Translations under genes and position numbers: made by a program | Notes under the pieces: model-generated | What the model was told of the DNA's origin: nothing | What the model saw: the letters and a program-made list of their open reading frames with translations, nothing else | The model's database searches: none | Shown: piece by piece, positions 36,399 through 44,621 of the stretch | Layout: each line of letters opens with the position of its first letter | Numbering within the stretch: position 1 is the stretch's first letter | Assembly: GCA_964631955.1 (NCBI GenBank) | Contig: CAZWBA010000013.1 | Location: forward strand, 33,929-97,928 | Direction of reading: 5' to 3' | Length of the DNA: 64,000 bases | DNA from: CAMLJR01 sp964631955 | GTDB taxonomy: Bacteria > Pseudomonadota > Gammaproteobacteria > Pseudomonadales > CAMLJR01

Positions 36399-36860
36399 AT
36401 GGGAAATACCAAACGCAATCGCACATTGGATTCCGGCGTCAGGGTGGGCCATCTCGTTGGTCTGTTGCAGCGAACGATGCTTAAGCAGATCACCGAAGTG
36501 CTCAACCCTCTGGATATGACCTTTCAGCAATATATTGCGCTGATGATTCTTGCTCGACGCGGTGCCACCTCCAATGCCGATCTCGCCCGCATTTCGCAGA
36601 TGACACCGCAATCGGCCAATCAGGTAGTCAAATTACTGGAGTCCAAAAATTGGATTGCGCGCGAGCAACACCCTGCGCATCAAAGAATTGTGTTGCTCGG
36701 CATCACTCAACGGGGCGAAAAAGCGCTACTCGCAGCGGATGCAGCGGTGATGAGCGTTGAGAAGCGGATGCTCAGCGACTTTTCGATGAGCGAGAAAAAG
36801 CAACTTCAACTGCAATTGGAAAACTGCATGACGGCATTAGGGGAAACCGGTCTGCAATGA
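36399..36860 (+). CDS. MarR-family transcriptional regulator
   Basis: This 153-residue winged-helix regulator has a MarR core: helices LLQRTMLKQITEVL and LTFQQY-like MTFQQYIALMIL, recognition helix SNADLARISQMTPQSANQVV, and wing region HQRIVLLGITQRGEK. It presumably represses itself and the divergent esterase until a phenolic or related ligand binds. GAGGAGAATC precedes the ATG. An arylamine N-acetyltransferase gene lies 212 bases downstream, so a drug- or aromatic-response role is plausible. Confidence 0.9.
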   Translation: MGNTKRNRTLDSGVRVGHLVGLLQRTMLKQITEVLNPLDMTFQQYIALMILARRGATSNADLARISQMTPQSANQVVKLLESKNWIAREQHPAHQRIVLLGITQRGEKALLAADAAVMSVEKRMLSDFSMSEKKQLQLQLENCMTALGETGLQ

Positions 36861-37072
36861 GCACTATATTTCGATGCTGGCTGGCTCGCTATATAACGGC
36901 TGGAGATAGAGGCTGAAGTTGGAAATCATTTATTTACATTGAATTTATGTTCGATTCTCAATAACGTGATACGTGTAAGGCGGCTATCTTAAAATTTATT
37001 GTCACATTACGCGTCAGGTCGCAGCGTTTTTCAGCGCGAAAATAAAAATTATTTAACGGAGGAGCCGTATAA

Positions 37073-37909
37073 ATGGATCAGGCAAAGCTTTCCCAATATC
37101 TCGAAAGGATCGGTCTTGCGACTCTCCCAAACATGGACATCGCCGGGCTGGATCTGTTGCAACAAGCGCACACACAGGCCATTGCCTTCGAGAATCTTGA
37201 TGTTCGTCTCTCGCGTCCAATTTACGTTGATAGCGAAAATGTATTCGATAAACTCGTTCGCCGTCGTCGTGGAGGTTATTGTTTCGAACAGAATCGATTG
37301 TTCTCGGATGTTCTCACTGCGCTTGGGATAAGTAACCGGCCGCTATTGGCACGAGGACTGTTGAAATTGCAGCCCAATGAAATTTCACCGCGCAATCATG
37401 TTTGCCTTCTCGCGCAAGTAGACGGCGCACCGTGGGTGCTCGATGCCGGTTTCGGCGGGCTTTATATTGCACCTTTACCTTTGATCGATGGTGCCAAGGC
37501 CGTTTCTGGACACACGATACATCGTGTCGGCGCAATGGGCTCTGTATCTGGAGAGTGGATGATTGAATTCACGCTGCCAGCTGCCAGCTCTCCCAACGGC
37601 ATCGGCGGCTCTCTCAAACAATATAGTTTCGACTTGGCAGAAATCGCTCCGGAAGATATAGAACAGGCAAGCCACTGGACTTCCACACGCGCAGGAACTC
37701 CTTTGATGGTTAAACATGTCGTTAGCATTTCGCGTAAGGATGGGTTAGCGACATTATCCGATCGTGAGCTAACGCTTCGCAGCAGAAGCAGCAGGGAGAC
37801 ACAGCTGCTGGATGACGCGGCAGCCTATGCACAGTGTCTGCGCGATATTTTCGGGTTGAATTTCAGCGATGTCGAAGCCGCTGCGTTGCCGCTGTTTAAG
37901 TCCAGCTGA
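37073..37909 (+). CDS. nat: Arylamine N-acetyltransferase
   Basis: This 278-residue acetyl-CoA-dependent N-acetyltransferase has the full Cys-His-Asp triad: Cys70 in RRGGYCFEQN, His109 in NHVCLL and Asp124 in VLDAGFGG. The length is normal for bacterial NAT. It acetylates arylamines, hydrazines or arylhydroxylamines, and in some actinobacteria NAT is linked to steroid catabolism. GGAGGAG precedes the ATG. A terminator hairpin follows. Confidence 0.95.
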   Translation: MDQAKLSQYLERIGLATLPNMDIAGLDLLQQAHTQAIAFENLDVRLSRPIYVDSENVFDKLVRRRRGGYCFEQNRLFSDVLTALGISNRPLLARGLLKLQPNEISPRNHVCLLAQVDGAPWVLDAGFGGLYIAPLPLIDGAKAVSGHTIHRVGAMGSVSGEWMIEFTLPAASSPNGIGGSLKQYSFDLAEIAPEDIEQASHWTSTRAGTPLMVKHVVSISRKDGLATLSDRELTLRSRSSRETQLLDDAAAYAQCLRDIFGLNFSDVEAAALPLFKSS

Positions 37910-37928
37910 ATCTCAAACGTCGTATACG

Positions 37929-38019
37929 GTAGAGGCGAACCTGCGTGTTCGCCCTTTTTGTTTTACGCCTTGATTTCCAGCCTATCGAATTCAGGGCAGA
38001 CACATGGGTCTGCCCCTAC
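37929..38019. repeat. Inverted pair of GTAGAGGCGAACC...GTTCGCCC elements
   Basis: Forward copy 37929-37954 and inverted copy 37994-38019 are of the same family as the pair at 30438-30520, again about 40 bases apart. Confidence 0.8.
37934..37959 (+). terminator. Rho-independent terminator after nat
   Basis: A 7-bp stem, GGCGAAC/GTTCGCC, with a 6-base loop is followed by TTTTT, 25 bases after the nat stop. Confidence 0.8.
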
Positions 38020-38097
38020 ACCAGCGCACTTGTCTTGCGACACGCTCACAATGACACATAGAATCGCAGCTGCGTAAATAAGCGAGGAGTGAAGAAT

Positions 38098-38598
38098 ATG
38101 ACTGATTTAATCGCCGCTGATTACGGCATTCGTCAATTGCATGCGCGTTTCATCGACGCCGTGTTCCGTAAAGATGCCGAAGCCTTCGCCCAATGTTTTG
38201 CCGAAAAGGCCGAATGGAAAATCGCGGGTATGCATATCCGCGGTCGTAACGAGATCGGCGGGCTGTTCGAAAAACTGCTCGCGATTTGCGCACGCATACA
38301 AATCATCATGGGTACACCTGTTCTTGATATTGAACAAGACTCCGTCATCGGGCGCGTGAATGTCACCGAACTGGCAAAGATGACCGACGGCAGCTCGGCG
38401 ATGACGCTCGGTGTTTATTACGATCGTTACGTTGAGGAAGGAGGACGCTGGCGTTTTCAATGGCGGCATTTCAGCTTGCATTATCGCGGCCCGGTCGATC
38501 TTTCCGCCGAATTAGTACCAAGCCCGGATTATGGTCCGCCGCCGAATGTGCCGGGTGCTGATGAGCCGACGCTGACGCGTAGAGCACCAGTTCAATAG
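38098..38598 (+). CDS. SnoaL/NTF2-like domain protein
   Basis: This 166-residue protein has a cone-shaped NTF2-like fold: helix YGIRQLHARFIDAVFRKDAEAFAQCFAE, then strands EWKIAGMHIRGR, and the C-terminal sheet YYDRYVEEGGRWRFQWRHFSL. Members of this superfamily include small isomerases, dehydratases and Rieske dioxygenase beta subunits. The C-terminal YDRYVEEGGRWRF pattern is typical of the limonene-epoxide-hydrolase/SnoaL group. Start 38098 follows GCGAGGAG. It could serve the nearby Rieske gene, which has no other beta subunit, but it is on the opposite strand. Confidence 0.78.
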   Translation: MTDLIAADYGIRQLHARFIDAVFRKDAEAFAQCFAEKAEWKIAGMHIRGRNEIGGLFEKLLAICARIQIIMGTPVLDIEQDSVIGRVNVTELAKMTDGSSAMTLGVYYDRYVEEGGRWRFQWRHFSLHYRGPVDLSAELVPSPDYGPPPNVPGADEPTLTRRAPVQ

Positions 38599-38703
38599 AT
38601 GGATATCGTTCAAAGACTCGTTCGGCCCATAGCAGCGCTTTCTCGATTTCCGGCATCCACACAGCGCGTACTTAAGGAGAAAGGTTGCGCCTGAATATTT
38701 TCG

Positions 38704-38731
38704 GAGCCCGTTAATTAGCGGGCTCTTCTTT
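38704..38731 (+). terminator. Terminator spanning the end of the opposite-strand gene
   Basis: GAGCCCG pairs with CGGGCTC (8-base loop), followed by TTCTTTT, downstream of the SnoaL-like gene. The stop codon of the opposite-strand 122-residue gene falls in the loop. Confidence 0.6.
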
Positions 38732-39079
38732 TAAGAAACCATCCGCCGTCGCTTTCGTGATTCGCATATACGGGCGATTCTTCGCATGTAGCGGCTCGGC
38801 ATCGCGCTGCAATTCAACCGCCATCGAAGCATGGCCGAAGCTCAGCAGTAATTTCAGCAAACGTTTTTCACTGTCGTCGAGTTGAGTCAGCGGTTTTTCA
38901 TCGAGATAAGCCAGCGCTTTCGGCGCAAGCTCGGAGATTGCGTTGTAAAACTTAGCACGGCTTTCCTCGCTGCTGATATCCCGGCAGTGTGCGCGTTCGG
39001 CTGCCGAGTCCACCGCCCAGAACGCAACGAATGGCGCCAGTGTTTCGAAACCTGGTGGAAGCAACGACTGATTGCTCAT
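38711..39079 (-). CDS. Small helical protein coupled to the Rieske oxygenase
   Basis: This 122-residue mostly helical protein starts MSNQSLLPPGFETLAPFV and has no signal peptide or cofactor motif that I can see. It follows the 403-residue Rieske gene with a four-base ATGA overlap, so the two are translationally coupled. Small non-NTF2 partners are unusual for Rieske oxygenases. I do not recognise the family; a role as subunit, chaperone or ligand-binding partner is possible. Confidence 0.6.
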   Translation of the reverse strand: MSNQSLLPPGFETLAPFVAFWAVDSAAERAHCRDISSEESRAKFYNAISELAPKALAYLDEKPLTQLDDSEKRLLKLLLSFGHASMAVELQRDAEPLHAKNRPYMRITKATADGFLKEEPAN

Positions 39080-40287
39080 GCTGTATCTCCGCGTTGTGCT
39101 TTCGCCTGTTCTTTTTTATAAGCCTGTACTTTTGCATCGACGTGATGCATTAAATGTCTCAGCAATACTTCCTGCGATTGCAGATGCAGATGTTTAATCG
39201 CGCCGCTATTTAAACCGCGTTGTCCCGCTTCGATAACCGCGCGATCTTCGGAGTGAACATCGCGCGCCATCGCCATTGAAAACTCGCGACCGAAACATTC
39301 GCTCGCGTTCATATCGTCGCCGACCCAATAGATGCGGATGACACCGCGCGATTTTCGTGCATTGATCGGCATGACGAAATGTGCGAAATGTTGCGTGGGC
39401 GTGCCGATGAGGAAGAAGTTGGGGAATAGTGCGTAGTATTCGCGCGCGTATTCGCTGTTCATCATGCCTCTTTGCATGAGCGCTGGAATTAATTTTCCAA
39501 ACGCCAGTTTTTGGGTGGCGCTTAATTGCGGATTGGGATTGGTCCAGATCGTTTGGGTGCGATGTTCACCGTGAAAACCATAGCGCGTCGGATAACCGAA
39601 AGGATTGTCCTGTCCCACTGCGCCACCGCCGCCCGAGCGCGGATGAATGAAGCGCAGATGATAATTTTCCTGAAAATTGTCGTAGGTCAGTTTCCAGTTC
39701 GCATCGATTTCATAAACGTATTCGGAAAATGTGGTCGCACTGGCGACGGGCTGCTTTTCCAGTTGCTCCGCGAGGTCGCCCAGATATTCGCGCAGACTTT
39801 GTGGCGGCGATGGATCGAGATTCACGAAAATCAGACCCGCGCAGACATCGATGGAAATTTTCGGCAGCGCGCACGCTTCTTTCTCGACATAAAAGCGTTC
39901 GAAATCCGGTGCCGAACGCAGCTCGCCTTTATTGCTGAACGTCCACGCGTGATACGGACAGGTGAATGTGGCGCGCTTGCCTGCGGCCTCGCTCACCAGT
40001 TGCGTGCCGCGGTGCGTGCACACATTGTGAAACGCCTGGATGCGATCGCTCTTGTCGCGCGTAATCAACACCGAGACATCGGCAAAATCGAGCTGGCGCA
40101 CGATAAAACTATCGCTCTCGGGCAATTCGCAGACATGACCCACGTTCAGCCAGGTGCGCCGGAAAATGGCGTCGCGCTCCAGCTCGAAATAATCGTCGCG
40201 ATAGTAGGGACCTGCGGGAATGGGCCCGGTGCCCAGCGCTAACGCTTCCGCACTTTCGGGCTGCTGATATTGATGTTCTGCGCTCAT
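39076..40287 (-). CDS. Rieske aromatic-ring-hydroxylating oxygenase alpha subunit (type 2)
   Basis: This 403-residue oxygenase is distinct from the ~463-residue copies. Rieske ligands are Cys90, His92 (VCTHRG), Cys110 and His113 (CPYHAW). The catalytic-domain iron motif follows NWKLTYDNFQENYHLRFIH. The N-terminus starts SAEHQYQQPESAEAL. The length and motifs are like oxygenase alpha subunits related to carnitine or salicylate-type monooxygenases. AGAGGAA precedes the ATG. A small partner gene follows, and the promoter contains a TetR-type palindrome. Confidence 0.9.
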   Translation of the reverse strand: MSAEHQYQQPESAEALALGTGPIPAGPYYRDDYFELERDAIFRRTWLNVGHVCELPESDSFIVRQLDFADVSVLITRDKSDRIQAFHNVCTHRGTQLVSEAAGKRATFTCPYHAWTFSNKGELRSAPDFERFYVEKEACALPKISIDVCAGLIFVNLDPSPPQSLREYLGDLAEQLEKQPVASATTFSEYVYEIDANWKLTYDNFQENYHLRFIHPRSGGGGAVGQDNPFGYPTRYGFHGEHRTQTIWTNPNPQLSATQKLAFGKLIPALMQRGMMNSEYAREYYALFPNFFLIGTPTQHFAHFVMPINARKSRGVIRIYWVGDDMNASECFGREFSMAMARDVHSEDRAVIEAGQRGLNSGAIKHLHLQSQEVLLRHLMHHVDAKVQAYKKEQAKAQRGDTA

Positions 40288-40340
40288 GACCCATTCCTCT
40301 TAGCCGGCAATGATGGATTTATACGACACAAGCGTCTAAA

Positions 40341-40360
40341 TTTCAACACACGTGTTGAAA
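40341..40360. promoter_or_regulatory. TTTCAACAC-AC-GTGTTGAAA palindrome, probable TetR operator
   Basis: Perfect 9-base arms with a 2-base centre lie between the divergent Rieske and tetR-type genes, 54 bases before the Rieske start. The size fits a TetR dimer site. Confidence 0.65.
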
Positions 40361-40424
40361 AAGATTGCCGCTTCGGGCCACAATGGCCGTCGATACAGCG
40401 AAGACATTAAGGAATCGCCAGCTC

Positions 40425-41021
40425 ATGGCCGCATCAACCGCCGACCAGCCCAACCCGCGCCGCAATAAAGGTTTCGACGATACCCATCGCGAGATGATCG
40501 AGACCGCCGTCCGGCTTATTGCGGAGAAGGGCATCAATGCGCTTTCGATTGCTTCGCTGACGCGTGCGATGGGTATTAACCGCACGACGGCGTATTACCA
40601 CTTTGAAACGCGCGACGCATTGCTCGAAGAAGTGAAGGTGTGGTCGCTGGAACAATTGACGAAGGGCTTGCAACTGTCGGTACCCCAGCAGGAGCGCGCC
40701 GATTTCATTACGCGTTTTGTGCTGGAAAATCCCGAGCTGATCAAACTATGGATCAACGATTTCATTTCTCCGGGTGACATTCGTGAGCGTTATCCGCAAT
40801 GGGATACTTTGGTGAAAGCCACAGCGGCAACCTTTGCCAAGCGGGCGCCCGATGAACAAGTGGATACCGAGGTTTACTGCGTGATGATGTTGACCAGCGC
40901 CATTATCGGGCCGCTGGTATTCATGAATAGCGTCGCTCCCGCCAGCGAGATTGATACGGTGATAAAACGTTTTCGGCACGAACACCAGCGCGTGCTCAAA
41001 CATGACGGGCTGCTTAAATAG
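40425..41021 (+). CDS. TetR-family transcriptional regulator
   Basis: This protein of about 198 residues has an N-terminal TetR HTH: the sequence ETAVRLIAEKGINALSIASL is followed by TRAMGINRTTAYYHFETRDALL. The C-terminal ligand-binding domain is divergent, as usual. ATG 40425 follows TTAAGGAA at about ten bases; an earlier in-frame ATG (40383) is possible. The divergent Rieske gene and the SDR 11 bases downstream are likely targets. Confidence 0.9.
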   Translation: MAASTADQPNPRRNKGFDDTHREMIETAVRLIAEKGINALSIASLTRAMGINRTTAYYHFETRDALLEEVKVWSLEQLTKGLQLSVPQQERADFITRFVLENPELIKLWINDFISPGDIRERYPQWDTLVKATAATFAKRAPDEQVDTEVYCVMMLTSAIIGPLVFMNSVAPASEIDTVIKRFRHEHQRVLKHDGLLK

Positions 41022-41032
41022 AGGTGAGAAAC

Positions 41033-41839
41033 ATGACGATGGAATTAAACGGGAAAGTTGCGTTCATCACCGGTGGCGGTGGCGGTATCGGCGGCGGTAT
41101 CGCGCAGGCCTTCGCCGAAAAAAATATGCGCCTCGTGCTCGCCGATATCGACTACGAGCGCGCGCAGGAACAGGCCGGGCAATTCGCTGATCGCGCCATG
41201 GCCGTGCAGTTAGATGTGACCTCGCTCGACAGTTGGAGCGCGGCAAAAGCTGCCGCTTATGCGCGTTTCGGCCAGGTCGATGTGCTCGTCAATAACGCCG
41301 GTATTTCGCAGCCGCGCGAGTCCGTCGATAAAGTGCCTCCGGAAAGTTTTGAAACGATCATGGCGATCAATGTGGCGGGCGTGTACAACGGCCTGGTGAC
41401 ATTCGCCGATGCCATGCGTCAGCGCCGTAGCGGACATATCGTCAATGTCTCGTCGATGAATGGCCTGCTGGCGCACGGGACCTTCGGCGTTTATTCGGCG
41501 AGTAAATTCGCCGTTACCGGCATGTCGGAAGCCCTGCAACAGGAACTGGCGCCGTTCGATGTTGGCGTATCGATTCTATTTCCCGGACTGACGCGTAGTT
41601 TTATGTCACTGGGCGATGCGGATGCCGGATTCATTCCGCGCGAGGTGATCGAATCGCGAATGATGGAACCGGTCTGGCTCGGCCGCGCGGTGGTTAAAGC
41701 CATCATGGAAAACAATTTGTACATCATCAGTCATCCAGATCATCGCGCACAGGTCGACGAACGATTCCGGAAAATTCTCGCGGCATTCGGCGAACCGGCA
41801 CAGCCCGGCTATTCAGGAAAAACCAGCACCCCCAAATAA
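41033..41839 (+). CDS. Short-chain dehydrogenase
   Basis: This 268-residue classical SDR has TGGGGGIGGGIA (residues 13-24), NNAG (87-90), and the catalytic YSASK with Tyr154 and Lys158. The C-terminal tail (WLGRAVVKAIMEN) is like the RDH/DHRS type. It lies 11 bases after tetR, with GAGGTGAG before ATG 41033, so both are probably co-transcribed. The oxidised alcohol is unknown but may be the product of the adjacent oxygenase. Confidence 0.87.
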   Translation: MTMELNGKVAFITGGGGGIGGGIAQAFAEKNMRLVLADIDYERAQEQAGQFADRAMAVQLDVTSLDSWSAAKAAAYARFGQVDVLVNNAGISQPRESVDKVPPESFETIMAINVAGVYNGLVTFADAMRQRRSGHIVNVSSMNGLLAHGTFGVYSASKFAVTGMSEALQQELAPFDVGVSILFPGLTRSFMSLGDADAGFIPREVIESRMMEPVWLGRAVVKAIMENNLYIISHPDHRAQVDERFRKILAAFGEPAQPGYSGKTSTPK

Positions 41840-41865
41840 CGCAAGGCATGTCGTCACAGGGTGAA

Positions 41866-41889
41866 AAAATGTGACCTTGTCCACATTTT
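41866..41889 (+). terminator. Weak hairpin after the SDR gene
   Basis: AAAATGTG pairs with CACATTTT across an 8-base loop, 27 bases after the SDR stop. There is little T-run, so termination is uncertain. Confidence 0.35.
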
Positions 41890-42064
41890 GCCGCCCCACG
41901 CTTTGAATGTGGAAAGAGGAAGTGGCGGATGAGCTGGAGCCGCCGCACCGCCGGCTGTCCAGTTATAAAAATCGTCCGAACCCTGAAATATTGATATCCG
42001 CGCCTTCCCGCGAGTGGGCTATAGTCCAACTTATTCCAATTGATTGTTTTAAAGCGTGGCGCTT

Positions 42065-43744
42065 ATGCGTAGCTGGCTGACATTAATCGCGATTTGTATC
42101 CTGTCCTTCGGCGGAACGGCGCTGCTCTCGCGCTATCTGTACAACAACGAGACCCAGCAGATCGAGGCGGAGTTCCAGCGCGATATCAGCCGGCGGGCGT
42201 TCCAGCTCGACAATGAGCTCGTCAAGCTGCGCGCGACCATGCGCTACTGGCGGAAATTCTACGAAGTCTCAAACGCCCCCATCGAGCCGAATCAATTTCG
42301 CACCATTGCGAAAGATGTGTTGAAGACCTACCCCTCGGTACAAGTGATTGGCTGGGCGCCGCTGATTTCTCAGGCGCAGCGGAAATCGTTCGAGCAGCAG
42401 TTCAGACGCATCAATCCGCACTTCTCCATTTTCACGATACGTCCGGAAATGAATACCACGCATGTGGACGAGAAGTTAATCCGCAGCCCCAGAGCATTTG
42501 ATCCGCGTCTATTTTTCTCGCCGTCCGCTGCGCAGGATAATTATTTTCCCGTAGCGGTGCTGGAACCGAAGGAACGCGCGGGATTTCTCACCGGCCTCGA
42601 TATGGCCAGCGTCAATTCGGTGAGCGTTTCGACATATATCGCGCAGGTCCGTCATAGCGGCAGCAGCGACATCATCGGGCTGCCAGGGCTGGTGTCGCCG
42701 TTCTCGCCCGCTCACGAACCCATCATCGTGGCGCTGGTGCCGGTCTATCTGGGCAGCACCGCGTCACCCAATCAGGAGCCGAAGCTGCACGGTTTTATCG
42801 CCACGATATTTTCCGCCAACGATCTGGTGCACGATGCCGTGCTGTCGGATCAGCCGAAGGATGTCAATTTCGAATTGCGGGATATTACCGATGACGGCGG
42901 CCTGAAAGTTCTCTATCGCTACGGCGAGGCAGTTCAAAGCCGGATGACTTTCCAGCGTCCGGTGATCGACGTGCTGGGTCGGCAATGGCTGGTGGTGGCG
43001 TCGCCCTCGGACAATTACATCGCGACGCGGCGCTCGATGGTGCCGGCCTTTTCCTTCTTCGGCGGATTTGTTTTCACCGGACTGCTGCTGCTTTACGCCA
43101 ATGTGACGCGGCGGCAGACGCGTGTGGTCAAGGCACTGGTGGAAGAAAGGACACAGGAACTCAAATGCGCGAACGAAAAGCTGGAGCAGCTTTCGCGTAT
43201 CGATTCGCTCACGGGAATTGCCAATCGGCGTCAATTCAATGAAGTGCTGGAAAGGGAATGGAAACGCGCAGTGCGAGAGCGGACATCGATCGCCTTGTTA
43301 GTGATCGATGTCGATTTTTTCAAAAACTTCAACGATCACTACGGCCATTTGCGCGGCGACGAATGCCTGATCATGGTGGCCAGAGCGCTCGGCAGCGGAT
43401 TTCAGCGCTCGGGCGATCTGGTGGCGCGTTATGGCGGCGAAGAATTCGCGGTGATATTGCCGAATACCGGCTCCGAAATTGCCGAAGTGGCGGAGCGCTA
43501 TCGGGAAGCCGTGGAAAAGCTTCTGATCGAGCACGGCCACTCGGATGTCGCCAGCCACGTCACCGTCAGCATCGGCGCCAGTGCGGTGGTTCCGGTCGAA
43601 TCGATGTGCTCCGACGATCTGGTCGATTGCGCCGATAAAGGTCTCTATGCCGCGAAAGCGCAGGGGCGCAATCGTGTGGTGTATCAGACCTGCCAGGTGG
43701 AAGGCGCCTCCATTGCGTATCTGAATTCCTACAAGGCATCGTAA
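42065..43744 (+). CDS. Membrane CHASE-GGDEF diguanylate cyclase
   Basis: This 559-residue protein has an N-terminal transmembrane helix, an extracytoplasmic CHASE sensor domain (core TYPSVQVIGWAPLISQAQRK), a second transmembrane helix near residue 335, a short coiled-coil linker, and a GGDEF domain with the active-site GGEEF. The LTGIANRRQFNEVLEREW segment opens the cyclase. It synthesises cyclic-di-GMP in response to a periplasmic ligand. An RxxD inhibitory site is not evident before GGEEF. Start 42065 (ATG) is chosen over GTG 42056; neither has a clear ribosome-binding site. It is a stand-alone gene with no clear neighbours. Confidence 0.92.
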   Translation: MRSWLTLIAICILSFGGTALLSRYLYNNETQQIEAEFQRDISRRAFQLDNELVKLRATMRYWRKFYEVSNAPIEPNQFRTIAKDVLKTYPSVQVIGWAPLISQAQRKSFEQQFRRINPHFSIFTIRPEMNTTHVDEKLIRSPRAFDPRLFFSPSAAQDNYFPVAVLEPKERAGFLTGLDMASVNSVSVSTYIAQVRHSGSSDIIGLPGLVSPFSPAHEPIIVALVPVYLGSTASPNQEPKLHGFIATIFSANDLVHDAVLSDQPKDVNFELRDITDDGGLKVLYRYGEAVQSRMTFQRPVIDVLGRQWLVVASPSDNYIATRRSMVPAFSFFGGFVFTGLLLLYANVTRRQTRVVKALVEERTQELKCANEKLEQLSRIDSLTGIANRRQFNEVLEREWKRAVRERTSIALLVIDVDFFKNFNDHYGHLRGDECLIMVARALGSGFQRSGDLVARYGGEEFAVILPNTGSEIAEVAERYREAVEKLLIEHGHSDVASHVTVSIGASAVVPVESMCSDDLVDCADKGLYAAKAQGRNRVVYQTCQVEGASIAYLNSYKAS

Positions 43745-43769
43745 ACGCCAGCGCGCCTAACGATTTAGA

Positions 43770-44561
43770 TTAGCCGCCAAGCGGCTCGGCCAGCCCCAGA
43801 TTCATCACGCCGCACACCGGATAATTTTGTCCGGTGATGAATTTCGAATCACTCGACGCGAGAAACGCAACGAGATTGGCGATATCTTCGGGTTCGCCGA
43901 AGTGGCCGAAGCCGGTCGATTTCGCGATGGAATTCTGCGCCAGCTTCGCGCGCTGCTCGGGCGTGAAATTGCGGCCCGCCGCGCTGGTGATCGGTCCCGG
44001 TGAAACACAATTCACGCGCACACCGCGCATCGACGTTTCTTTCGCCAGCGCTTTGGTGAATGCGATCACTGCGCCTTTTGCTGCGGAGTAATCGACCTGA
44101 CTGGCAAGGCCGATCATGCCCGCAACCGAACCAATATTGATAATGCTGCCGTGACCCTGTTCGAGCATATGATTGATGACCGCGCGCGTCGCATAGAACA
44201 CACCGTTTACATTGGTGCCGAGTACATAATCCCATGTGCTTTGCTCGGAGTCGCTAAACAGCGACATTTTTTCGCGCGCGCTGCCGCCGGCATTATTGAC
44301 GAGAATATCGACGCGACCGAATTCAGCGACAACTTTCGCCACCATGCTTTTCACATTGTCGAAGTTGCTGACGTCAGTTTGAATCGCGAGTGCTTTGCGA
44401 CCCATCGCTTCGATTTCTTTCACAACCTCTAACGCAGGTTCCATTGTGGTGACGGCGATGACAACGTGCGCGCCTTCTTCGGCGAACTTAAGCGAAATGC
44501 CGCGACCGATACCGCGACTGCCACCGGTGACGATGGCGACCTGATCTTTTAATTTCATCAT
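43770..44561 (-). CDS. Short-chain dehydrogenase (3-oxoacyl-ACP reductase-like)
   Basis: This 263-residue SDR has TGGSRGIGRGIS (residues 12-23), NNAGG (89-93), a Ser-rich catalytic loop and YSAAK with Tyr158 and Lys162. The C-terminal VCGVMNLGLAEP differs from typical FabG endings. GAGG precedes a double ATG (44561 or 44558). It is the last gene of a minus-strand group, 60 bases after the TPP enzyme gene, and may share its transcript, although a dispersed palindrome lies between them. Confidence 0.87.
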   Translation of the reverse strand: MMKLKDQVAIVTGGSRGIGRGISLKFAEEGAHVVIAVTTMEPALEVVKEIEAMGRKALAIQTDVSNFDNVKSMVAKVVAEFGRVDILVNNAGGSAREKMSLFSDSEQSTWDYVLGTNVNGVFYATRAVINHMLEQGHGSIINIGSVAGMIGLASQVDYSAAKGAVIAFTKALAKETSMRGVRVNCVSPGPITSAAGRNFTPEQRAKLAQNSIAKSTGFGHFGEPEDIANLVAFLASSDSKFITGQNYPVCGVMNLGLAEPLGG

Positions 44562-44588
44562 TCGGTCCTCAATCTATTTGTTTCGTTT

Positions 44589-44611
44589 CCTCTCCCATTT
44601 GGGGAGAGGGG
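44589..44611. repeat. Intergenic palindrome CCTCTCCCATTTGGGGAGAGGGG family
   Basis: This is the third copy of the short palindrome also found at 12940-12961 and 18233-18255. Confidence 0.7.
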
Positions 44612-44621
44612 AGCTAGCAAG

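Noticed and set aside
36857..36916. Very short ORF overlapping the MarR stop
   Set aside because: Fewer than 20 codons, with no ribosome-binding site.
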